64,000 bases of DNA from Isoperla grammatica (Eukaryota > Arthropoda > Insecta > Plecoptera > Perlodidae): NCBI GenBank assembly GCA_945910005.1, contig OX246740.1, positions 51,620,526-51,684,525 on the forward strand, in the 5' to 3' direction. This document shows positions 21,009 to 31,368 of this stretch, piece after piece. The position numbers and the translations under genes were made by a program. A model generated the notes under the pieces. The model was not told the origin of the DNA. It searched no databases and saw only the letters and a program-made list of their open reading frames with translations. How positions within the stretch are numbered: the first letter of the stretch is position 1; the number at the start of each line of letters is the position of its first letter.

Positions 21009-24000
21009 TAATTTACTAACAATTCAGAAGTTTCATAATATCGGCTCTGCTCTTCGATTCATGGCAACAGTGAGTGGTACTTGTACCTCCAAAGGGTACC
21101 TGTACCTCTTATAGGTACTTCGACTTAAGTGTTACTGTTTCCAAGTAGGATTGGCCCAATAGTGACTATGCTGGTCGTACTAGGCGACCAAATTACGTTT
21201 TCTCTTCCGATCACTTCAATCTTCTTCCGGTTTGGCCCCGGGATATAGAATAGAGCCACTCCAGGGTAGCTCTCCTTGTCGTAAGAGAAGGCAAAGAGTT
21301 GACCACATATTATGACCTAGGGGTTGAGTTAAAAAAAAAAGATGATGTGGCGTTCTGAATGGTCTCATTCTTGTAGCAATGTGTGAATCAGCGTTTACCG
21401 CCTCATAAAAAACGATTCCCAACGTTTAGCCGCACAAAATAAACTCGTACGTCATCACAGTGTAACATTTCCTATGGCCACAACTGTACTGTTGCACATT
21501 CGATTGCGCCTTCGGCCACAGAGTACAGCGGCACCGACACCGATCGATCAAGTCGTTCGCGGTAGTAGCCGGCTGAAGTGGGAGGGGGGGGACTATATCA
21601 AGCCTCCAAACGCCGGCCTCTCATTGGCTGAAGCGAGCAAGGCGCGACGAGTGGAAATTTCCACTACGTTTTGCCGAAACAGGGTCACTTCTTGCAGTCA
21701 TAGAGGAATGTATGCGATTACACGTGGCTATACTCCATTCACGAGAAGAGAAGTCACTCACTCAGTCACTCACTACCTTCTCGTCTCGTCGTAAACATGG
21801 GGGTCACTGCCCATTGGAGTCTTGTTTATAACGATGTTGTCCACTCATCCTTGAAACTAGATCACGAGACATGAGTACTAGCGCTGACTAATCGATCGGG
21901 AATGCGTTCGTACAACAGTTTCCTTCCTTATCAACGTTTGTTTGTTTTTTATCTGCGAGTGCGTTCATTGAGTAGATTATTGTCAGTAGTATCAATCGAG
22001 TGATCTTGATCAGTGACTCAATCGTTGCTCATTACAAAGTCCGCGTGCGTATATTATTGCAAATGGGTAAATACGTAGTTTGGAATTCCCGGGTTTACGA
22101 ATCGTTGAATCGTTGTCGATCAACTTGCAAATTGTCATTACAATTCTAAAGTGTATGGCTACGGACTTATAACATTACAAAGTCAAAATAAGGATTCTAT
22201 AAACTCGGTATTACCATTGATTAATGGAATCAATGGTATTACTCTCTTATCATCTATTTGGAGTGTAGGCCTACGTGGAACGGAAGGACATGCACGAGTA
22301 TGGTTTGTTTTGGTCCTTCCGCCCCGGCCATCCTAATCCATATTATGGTGTCTACTTTTCCCGACAAAGTAGACAAACGCAAGCATAAAAGCTCACCTTG
22401 CACTACTATTATAATAAAATAATGTATGTGTGTCATGAATCGGCATACTGACTGACGCAAGCATTCTACAATAACTCCACCTGTCGCCCTACCCACAAAA
22501 CAAAAACAGATTGCATTTGGTAACACCACATTTCATCATCCGTCTATCCGTTCGAGTTTTCGGTGAAATCAAACATCTAATTAATGCTTTCTTTCACGCG
22601 AGGAGGTAAAGTGAAGAAATCGTCACCGTTTCAAACACACGCACTAGTGTCTCGTCGCAATGCGTGCTGCGTATATACGTACACGCATGGACCACGGTCG
22701 AGATATATTCTTCGCAAGCCGCGAGGCGAGGGCATTGCCGTTTTATCCGTCAATTCAAGTTGTAAGAGTATTTATTTATAGAACGCGACACGATATCCCA
22801 GCTCCGTTCTTACACCAGTGGGGCGTGGTCGCAGCTCGCACGTTCGTTACGTAACGGACCGGAGAAGGAAATATGAATGCTATTTTGAAAAATAGAACGT
22901 TTTCCATTCATTCATTGGAACATACGTTGTCGGGTTTGTAAATAACGAAACGTGTTTACTACGTTTTCACGGAGATAAGATGCGCTGTAGTGTAATTACT
23001 ACGTTACGTTTGTTAGTCGGTACAATTCTATTGAATCGGTTGCATGAATGAGATTGTTTTTTTTTTATTTTCGTGACCTGGTTTTATGTTGTATTTCTAA
23101 ATCTTATGACTATGAGGTGTTGATATTCAAGGTAGGTAGACGTTGTATGCTAATTGCTAAAAATGCCTTCATGGTCCTTAGGTTAAATCCATATGGGCTC
23201 AAAAACAGCACACCCACTTTAGATATGCAACCCTTTATTGATAGATTGGTGGGTGGCCAATTCTGCTTTGGTGTCTACAAGATTGCTAATATCAAACATG
23301 TAGCAATGGTTCGTTGACTGCCTTCACTAGTGATTTGAACGTGGCATATTTGTTATCCAAAATCAAATATCGAACACATTTAAATGGATGTTAGACCTTC
23401 TTTAGAACATCCCTCAACTGTTACGAACGAAAGGACAACAGATGCAGTCGGTGTCACTAGATTAGGCAAACGAACGTCATGTAAAGAGGATGCAAGGTTG
23501 TATTCACAGCCTGCCTCGATGGTTGTCAGTTGTCGTGGTTACCAAATCACTATATTCTATGCTACGGGAGATGACATTGAAGGAGTTTAGGGAAATAACA
23601 AGTCTTTGGTATATATATTTATGTTCAAGTGTGTTTAATGAAATGAAGCTGGTGCACGCCTCATCAGCGTGCAATGCAACGCAACAGTACAAAGTTTTTT
23701 TTTCTTTCTGCAAATTACAATATTATTACAATTTGATTGTGTATGTATCGAACAATAAAAAATAGATTTGTTTGTGTATGTTGTTAAACGCAAGTTTACA
23801 TGAAACTAAATACAAAGATCGTCGCGCATGTTGCGACGATATACCTGATGATTTCAAAGAACGTTAAAAGAAAGATACCTATGTGAATTTTTACTATTTT
23901 CTCCTAGTTTCTTTTACATAAATTAAAATTTCCTTTTGATTGTACGCTTACTTTAACATTGCATTTAACATAACAATAGCCATAATTTGCACAGGTTACG

Positions 24001-25301
24001 TAACCCCAGCGAAACTGCTTGCGCATGCGCGCTAAAGTCTAAGACTATAGAGAGACGATCTCGAATAATACGACATGATGAAGGATCGTTATTTCTCTTG
24101 AAGCTAGCCAATCTATCTGAGTGGAATGTGACTTTATATTTGCAACAATAGGCTATGATTATTAATATAGATATATATATTTATAATATGATAATTAATT
24201 TACAAATTCATTGTAAACATCATTCACTGATGCACTCGATTCACATTTAACAAATCACAGTCTTTAAAAAAATTCCATCAAATATTTGGTGGCAAAAATA
24301 AGAAAAAATTGTCATTTTAGTTATAATTTTATCTTGTAGAACAAGCCTAATTTTCCTACAGTATAGTATATAAGTTCTAGCTACGTATGTGAATACGATT
24401 TACTTTTATAACAATATATTTTATTTATCATTCCTTAATGCTTGCTAGGACCACCAAACCCGCTCTTTTTGACTATAAATATAAGAATCCAATATGCATT
24501 GTTGTATTCGTGAACTGCATTGATGTAGTCATACCAATACAACAACATTGAACTCTACTATACAGTCTTACCATTCCAACAATACGCAAATATATAGCGC
24601 GATTTCAATATTAAGGCAAAGTAAGTCTTGTAATGTAAAATTTTGATAATTTTACAATTAGTGACGAAACCTGCCCGTCAAAATTATTATTGCTTGTAAC
24701 GATGGCATTGTTACAGAATTATGAAAACGCGCCAGACCTTGTGTGTGTATATATATATACATCTATATAGATACGCATTGTAGCGATTTATTTATTTGAA
24801 CATTTAGACAATTTTAACCGTGATTAAAAATGCTTTTATAATATAATATTGAGTCTAGTTTTTATCACAGTCTCACCCCATGTATACATGCTGCCGAACG
24901 TCTAAATATCTAACTTTATAATTAGTATAATTTATAATATGTATATAATCATCATTTTGATGGAATTAAAAACCTAATAAAAGATTCATTAAATGTTCTC
25001 ACCATTGAACGCGATAGTTCCTGTAACCGCCGCGTCGTCAATCAATCAATCAATCACTTACACATCCGTTGTAGCCACATGGAACAAACTTGACACTCAT
25101 ATTCCTCCTCCTAGAACGGTTATTGTTTTACATACAACAAGATCATCACCTCTTCCACGTGCTCGTCTCGGGATACGAACTGGCTACCCTCTGTTCTTTG
25201 CGGCCACGTGCTGGCACGGCTACGGGGGTGGTCGTCGCGACGGTGATGAGAGGTTTGGAGGCGACGCCGATGCCGACGTCCGACAACCTCGACTCCGCCC
25301 C
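21009..25301. other. Intergenic region with scattered promoter-like motifs
   Basis: No gene supported. Positions 21430-21800 are GC-richer and contain a CCAAT box in ATTGG orientation (about 21622) and the 14-bp palindrome GTGGAAATTTCCAC at 21651-21664, which fits an NF-kappaB/Rel site. A perfect PAR-bZIP-like palindrome GGTTACGTAACC (23994-24005) lies 15 bp from an NRF1-like palindrome GCGCATGCGC (24021-24030). The last few hundred bases are the probable 3' UTR of the minus-strand gene at 25302; possible poly(A) signals on that strand lie near 24787-24796. Confidence 0.45.
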
Positions 25302-25718
25302 TCAAGAGGACGTTCTCGTGTCCTGCTCGGTGGTACTCGAGTCCTTACTCCACAGGGACTTCTTGAGTTTGTCGACGAGCCTCGTGTGGAACTTGTTGAG
25401 GGAGGACTGCGAGCTGCTCTTGGGCGGCGACGACGACGTAGACTTGCTCGGCGACTGGAGACTCGAGTTCGACGCCCGGGATGAGGTGCGCGAATACTGA
25501 CGATTGGACATCGCCATCGGTACGGAACGGTGTGCGGGACTACCGACCACGAAATCACTCCCCGGTGACGTCGACAAACTCGGACATTCCGACTTGGAAC
25601 ATTCCGACACCTTCCGGCTGCGGCACGAGGTCTGGTTCGAGCACTCTGACGTACGACGGGAACGGTTCGACTTGTAAATGTCCCAATCGTTTTTCACTAC
25701 GGGCATCATAAAAGCCAT
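25302..25718 (-). CDS. Single-exon Ser/Arg-rich protein of unknown function
   Basis: 138 residues, ATG at 25718, TGA at 25304-25302. The frame is much more GC-rich than its surroundings and preceded by a good promoter, so I judge it real. It begins MAFMMPVVKNDWDIYK, then has two related R-x-R-[RK]-x-S-E-C-S blocks (about residues 20-26 and 33-40), which are candidate basophilic-kinase or 14-3-3 sites. A long Ser/Pro/Thr-rich stretch (about 45-108) is likely disordered. Residues about 107-122 (LNKFHTRLVDKLKKSLW) could form a basic amphipathic helix. There are no membrane segments or signal peptide. I do not recognise the family. The compact intronless structure, TATA box and CRE-like site suggest an inducible gene, but that is inference. 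Confidence 0.65.
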   Translation of the reverse strand: MAFMMPVVKNDWDIYKSNRSRRTSECSNQTSCRSRKVSECSKSECPSLSTSPGSDFVVGSPAHRSVPMAMSNRQYSRTSSRASNSSLQSPSKSTSSSPPKSSSQSSLNKFHTRLVDKLKKSLWSKDSSTTEQDTRTSS

Positions 25719-26026
25719 CGCGAATAAGTTCGATCAAGACAACAACGGAAGGAAAACTTTGCTTTTTACAAGAAAAAGCCGACTGCTCACGTAATACGGT
25801 GCAACACTTGGCTCTAGGTAAAGCCCTCACGAAACACTTGTCGCCGTGAAGATATCCACAAGAGTACGTGTTGTGATGAAGTAACGAAACGATTGCACTA
25901 GTTGTTGTCAAACACTGATTGCTGTCTAGTTGTGTAACGGTTGGTTTGGAGAGCGTTTTCTATAAACGTGACCACTTGCTTCCAGTACAGTATACTCAAT
26001 ACCGTGGCTCGTCGAACGGCAAAGTG

Positions 26027-26112
26027 TTATATACAACTGCTTTGCCGCCGTCCGGAGGGAGGGATCGATACGCGTCGCTCATTGGTCGAGAGCCAGCGCG
26101 CGCCGTGACGTA
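26027..26112 (-). promoter_or_regulatory. Promoter of the Ser/Arg-rich gene: TATATAA plus CRE-like site
   Basis: On the minus strand TATATAA lies at 26033-26027, which would place the start site near 26000 and leave a 5' UTR of roughly 280 bases before the ATG at 25718. About 75 bases further upstream is a CRE-like TACGTCA (complement of TGACGTA at 26106-26112). A GC-rich stretch with CGCGC surrounds it. These are motif matches only. Confidence 0.5.
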
Positions 26113-27859
26113 GCCGCTAGTAAATGAAACATTGCACCACGGCGTGTATGCTAATTACAAGCGCCTGACTATGACTAGACGATGTTTGAACTTGTCAGAT
26201 TTTTGATACGGATGTACACACGGATAATGCAATGAACCATAACAAAAACAGCATCATGTTCCGTGTGCATTTCCGTTTACAACCGACGCAATCGAACGTG
26301 CAAACTGTGCAACATTGTCAAATTATCACAGAAGTGATATTTCCAACATTTCTCAACTTCTTACTCGTAAACGAATTTTTCCTTTTCTTTGCCCGATAAA
26401 TATATTTGTTTCCTTATACACTTTCCATTCAATGTAACACTTATTTAGTCACGTGTCGGCATATTGTGTCTGAATTGTTTTACTTCGTTTCTGCCTGTCT
26501 GTATTCTTTTTAACTGTGTTTTAGCAGGCGTTATAGTCGTGGTCGATTGGGTTCTGCACTCCAGGTTCGAATCCCCCTCTGGGTATGGATGTATTGTGGC
26601 GTTTTGCATGTGGATAAACATAATTCCCAAAACATGTCACATAAAGCTCAAATACCAAATACCATCATCAAGGTCTGTATTTTTGTTTTGATCGGAAATA
26701 ACTAAATAAACAAACCAGCAAAAACGAAATCCATATTTTCGCGTGATTAATCATACATTTTTGGGAGTAATATGCCGCAAGTTTCAATTTTATTATCTAT
26801 TTACGAAGTCTTTTTCATATTTTTTGTCTTCTTTTGAGAAAATATGTAGAACAGTTCTTAGCTATTTATCCATTACAAATCATGATCCAAGGATGTCTTT
26901 ATCTAGGTATGAAATTGTATTGGAAAGATATGGTTGAACGAATCGATCATAACTAGATATCAGCGTTGTATTTTTCAAATCAAATTGACAATATCGATAG
27001 ACGAATTATGTGTTAGTGTTGACAAACCACAAATTCTCGTTATTAAAGCAACACTAACAAGATTATGCGAAACCATGAATGATTCGTGATACGCTTACGA
27101 GGAAGAACACTATCATCACAATCATACATAATAATCATCCATTCCGTTATTTGAATGATATGTCTTCTCATTTAATTGGCGGAATTCGACCTTGTCACTG
27201 TTAAGATAAGAACTCAACGTGCTAAGCCAACAGGTGAGCTTATATTGTTGCCTCTCACATCCGTTTACAATAATACGTCGCAATTTCAAAGTGTTTGAAA
27301 AACGAGAAACTAAAAATTCAACCCAAACGAGGAATAGAACCAAGGAATCCCACTTGCCGGGTGGAGTCTAAAAACTTGGTGGTGTAGAGACCATGGGTAG
27401 AGACGAAAGTCCCCCCCCCCCCCGGCTGATCAGTTATATACTTCAGACATGGCGCGTGAACGTTCATATAAACGCATTAGCAACCAGGCACCACACATTT
27501 TATGTGAGATGAACTTTTGCCAGTTTTTCATCGTTATCGCTTCGTAATACAATAATTACATCAATAAAAAAACTATTAGCAGTTGTAGTACATTGTGGAC
27601 GTGAGTGAGTGAGTGAGTGAGCGTTTGTTTGTCTTTATTCGTTGAGTAGATTGAAATGAGTATTTTGTGTAGTAAAAAAAAATGGCAAATTGCCAGTTTT
27701 TATATTCATTGCTCCTCACGCGGTCTTCTAAATCCTCAAGAAGAGCAACGCAAAATAATTCAAAGGTCTAGTTCTGATTCTGATATATCAAGCAGTATAA
27801 TGCATATGATGCAATACGATGCAATCAAGTTATTTATTAACTTTGATTTAACATTTTTA
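26113..27859. other. Intergenic region, no supported gene
   Basis: AT-rich, without recognisable coding sequence. A tRNA-like B box (GGTTCGAATCCCC) near 26563-26575 suggests an old SINE fragment. A 14-base C run lies at 27411-27424, and a GTGA/GAGT microsatellite at 27600-27621. Confidence 0.4.
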
Positions 27860-28465
27860 ATTGTTGTATAAATTGATGTCAGCTTTTGACCGGAGCCCTA
27901 GGATTATACAACGATAAAACTGCCAAATTAAGCACCGTCGTTTATCTTGTTTGCCAATGACAGCAGCTGCTAAATCGTTCGAAAAAAATGGGAGGAAATT
28001 AAAATACGCAGTTAATCACGTGGTCTTCGGGTAATAATAATACTGTTGGCCCTAGTCTATTAACTAGACGAGAAAATAATAAAGTTATTCACAGTTCATT
28101 TCATCAATTTGATTTCACGTATCAGTGTGTGATCATTACGTAATTGTTCACGTCATATTCAAACTTGTTGACCACGGTGCAGCTTCTTTTGCCGTAGAAG
28201 AAATACACTGTTCTATCGATATTTTGATGCCTGTAGTACCGTGTGCTGCTATCTAGCGTGAGAAATGTAAACAAACTGGTAGAATATATCGGCTGTTGCC
28301 TGGAATTGCAGTTATGCTCTGATTGGCTAGAGTATTTAACTGCAGCCAATAGGAAGCTAGGCGTAGGAAAACTTATTCTAAATTCGAGTAGTATCAAACG
28401 AATTATGTTTTAAAAAAAACATCAATGCACTATAAGGGAGTTATGGATGTTCCAATAGTAATTTT

Positions 28466-28590
28466 TTCATCCAACTCCTTGAATTCAAGGACAAAAAAGC
28501 ATCAATAAATAATTCCTATTTTATTGTATTTGACTACTTACTGACTGTTTTTGATGCACTTTTGTCCTTGAATTCAAGAAGTTGGATGAA
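28466..28590. repeat. Short inverted-repeat element between module units
   Basis: Arms of about 38-40 bp carrying TTCATCCAACT, CTTGAATTCAAG and GACAAAA in one orientation are repeated in inverse orientation at 28549-28590, around a 45-bp AT-rich loop. It looks like a MITE or hairpin element. No convincing target-site duplication is seen. Confidence 0.65.
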
Positions 28591-28780
28591 CAAATTTGAC
28601 CGTGTAATACAGGGATATATCAAGGTTCGTTGTTATTTTTAGTTGTTGTATAAATTGATGTCCTTGACCAAAGCCCCAGATCACTTTTAAAAGGAACCAT
28701 ACAACAACACAACAATAATATTACTAAATTAAGGATCGCCTCATGAATTCTACTTGTTTGTCAATGACAGCAGCTTCTAA

Positions 28781-28961
28781 GTTGATAAGATAAGATAAGA
28801 TACGATTGTGTTTATTTAGCTTCACCAGCTATTATTGTCGTACATACACTTATAACTTATTATTACTATCAATTAAATTAAATATACATTTACTTAGAAT
28901 TTATTGTTACTATCATGTGTTATTTATAATTGTACCATTGATGTTCAAATACATATTTTAT
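28781..28961 (-). mobile_element. 5'-truncated LINE fragment inside module unit 2
   Basis: A 181-bp insertion flanked by the exact 9-bp repeat AGCTTCTAA (28772-28780 and 28962-28970). Its plus-strand start, GATAAGATAAGATA, is the complement of a TTATC-type tandem tail, as expected for the 3' end of a minus-oriented LINE. It is absent from the homologous place in unit 1, so it inserted after the module duplicated or in that copy only. Confidence 0.65.
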
Positions 28962-29088
28962 AGCTTCTAAAATAATTAAAATAATAATTAAATATCATTG
29001 AAATAAAGTAGAATACGCCTGCAATATCACACGGTATTCGGTTTTTTTGTTGGCTCTAGTCTCGTAAGTCGACGAGAAAATACTTAAG

Positions 29089-29131
<43 letters not shown>

Positions 29132-29640
29132 TTATTATTTATTTATACATCAATTTCACGTACCAATGTGTGATTGGATATTTCATTAATGTAATCGTTT
29201 ACGTCATGTGTAGTGCATTCTTTGCTAATGAAGAAGCCCACTGTTCTACCGATATTATTGTCTGAGAGGGTTGTGTAATGCTATCTAGCGTGAGAAATAT
29301 AAACAAACTGGTAGAATATATCAGCTATTGCCTGGAATTACACTTATGCTCTGATTGGCTACAGTATTTGACTGCGGCCAATAGGAAGCGAGGCGCGGGA
29401 AAAAAGTAATCGTTTACAAGTCATAGATCGAACCGTGGATCGAAGTGCCTTCCATTGCCGATGAAGAAACACGCTGTTATACCGATATTTTGATGTCGCC
29501 ATGTGCTACTACCTAGCGTGGGAAGTATAAACAAACTAGTAGAATATATCGGCTATTGCCTGGAATGACAGTTATGCTCTCATTGGCTAGAGTACTTTAC
29601 TGCGGCCAATAGGAAACGAGACGCGGGAAAACGCATTACA

Positions 29641-31221
29641 TTCTACATGGAAATTCCAGTCAGTGTTCGAGCAAGAACTGTTTAAACGTTGTGTTTTTAA
29701 ACGTAAATGTTGATATTCATTTCGATAAAATTTCATGTTTTCTAACTAATATTCCCCTTTCTGCCACCCTTCCTTCAGACACACATGTAAACGACCAAAC
29801 ATTTACATATCATTTTAGGATTACTTACGAATCCGTAGTGCATGAGCCATTTCACGATTAATGAAATATAAAACTAATCAATACGATTGTGGGTGAGCCG
29901 GTGAGATGATAGTGAAGAAGGAGACTCGAACTGTAATCTACTCAAGCGGAACAAGTCTAGCATTCCACTCTAAAAACGACTTATCAAGAGTACCGGAATT
30001 ATGATACGTTCTAGTAAATCTAGCCAGCATATTATCAAAGAAAATCTTTAATGTTGTAAGAAATTGTGTAGCACAATTTACATGACAGTAAGTTGTAACC
30101 ACTAAATGAACATAGCAGCTGGCTAGTTTGTAACTTTGTGATATCATGTGCAAGTATAGTATGTTTGCTACTTGTACCGGTATCTATTGACTAGTTATAT
30201 TGGTGCAACAGTTTTAAAACTCAATGTACAGGTTGTGATAGAACAGCGATAAGGCATTACTTGCCCTGATGAAGCTGATTTTTTCTGTCACATTGCTGCA
30301 TGTGAAAGTAAAATTGTCATTTGGCATGTAATATTCAATGTCATTTTAAGAGTTAATAAGATTAACATGGAAGCAACAGGTCTTAGGAAGCTCGTTGCCT
30401 CAGTCTAGGCCTAGCATGGGTAATGCTTGAGAAAGGAGTACGAGATTGTGTTTTATAATATATTCAGAGTAGGCCTAATTTTAAGATGTATTTATAATAT
30501 CTTTAGAGGATGAATACGGACCGGCCCACACCTAGGCCCAGGTATTTTCTATATTTTTTACAGTTGGTTAGTTGCAGAAAACCAACTCTGTTCATTGTTC
30601 AATGCACTATATAGGCAGTCTAGTCTAGTCTTGTCTAGTTAATAAATAACATTTCTAGGCTAAGATCATTTTCAATGAGCCCACGTGGCAAGTGGGAGAG
30701 CCAAGTTGTAACAAATCTTGGATCCTATTTAGGTTACTTTTGTTAAATTCGTTTAATAATTACGGAAAACTAACTGTGTAACCAAACAGTAAAAACTAGG
30801 CATAGGCTAATTTCGGGTAGACTAGGCTAGCCTAGACCAAAGATGCCTAGACTATCCTGAAAATAACTTGTTGAGTTTGTTGCGTAAAAATGTATTCTTA
30901 CTTTTTGCGTGAAGGAGTGTGGATGTCTTTTAGAAGTTCAATCGCAGAAAACTTACACTGAAAGTATTACTGGAGAGCCTAACTTGAATACAATATGTTT
31001 AGTTTACGATATAAGTACTTTTATTAATAACATTCGGTGTAATCACACAAAGCTAACACTGAAAAACTGGCGAAAGAATTGTTGCGTCTTCTCCCAAAAT
31101 GTTCAAAATCCGAAAGGACTCCGCTAGCTTTCGACCGCCTTGCAAAGACCTTCCACCACCACACGTTACACATCAAGCAGGCTGTGAACTCGGCTGCAAG
31201 TGTCAGCAGACGCGCCAAGAT
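29641..31221. other. Intergenic region upstream of ANAPC1
   Basis: No recognised gene. It is rich in CTAGGCCTA-type repeats, especially 30400-30850. A frame open at 31043-31318 has amphipathic, basic composition but no recognisable family, and overlaps the ANAPC1 5' region. Confidence 0.4.
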
Positions 31222-31230
31222 CCAAGATGG
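31222..31230 (+). promoter_or_regulatory. YY1-like element CCAAGATGG, probable ANAPC1 start-site region
   Basis: CCAAGATGG matches the YY1 motif that often lies just downstream of TATA-less housekeeping transcription starts. It is about 135 bases ahead of the ANAPC1 ATG, which would give a short 5' UTR. No TATA box is near. Confidence 0.4.
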
Positions 31231-31347
31231 TCGCTATCAAACAAGTTTTCGGTTCCAACAAGTTAATTTAATCAGTTTTATTGTGTTGAAACGTGTGGAA
31301 GTCCTGCCGTTTATGTGAAACTTAAGTGATCTTCTCATTAAATCTGG

Positions 31348-31368
31348 ATGTCAAGAGGGAAACCATGA
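31348..31368 (+). promoter_or_regulatory. Upstream ORF overlapping the ANAPC1 start codon
   Basis: ATG at 31348 opens six codons and a TGA at 31366-31368 that overlaps the main start in the sequence ccATGAta. The two reading frames therefore meet in an ATGA overlap. Such an arrangement could lower initiation at the main ATG or allow termination-reinitiation. The overlap is seen; the effect is inferred and depends on the transcript including this ATG. Confidence 0.5.

Larger units (their letters stand above)
27860..29640 (+). repeat. Three-fold tandem module with paired CCAAT boxes and E2F-like sites
   Basis: Unit 1 is about 27860-28375, unit 2 about 28642-29405 and unit 3 about 29406-29640 (3' part only). 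The best conserved end of each unit reads ATTGGCT, about 15-18 bases, then CCAATAGGAA: oppositely oriented CCAAT boxes at 28322/28346, 29354/29378 and 29582/29606. In units 2 and 3 this is followed 10-12 bases later by CGCGGGAAAA (29395-29404 and 29622-29631), an E2F-like site; unit 1 has lost it. Unit 2 holds a TTTA microsatellite (about 29094-29135) and a LINE insertion. The motif set resembles cell-cycle gene promoters, but no gene is visible next to it. Confidence 0.7.

Noticed and set aside
31043..31318. Open frame just upstream of ANAPC1 with basic amphipathic sequence
   Set aside because: It overlaps the probable ANAPC1 5' UTR, has no good ATG start and matches no known family.
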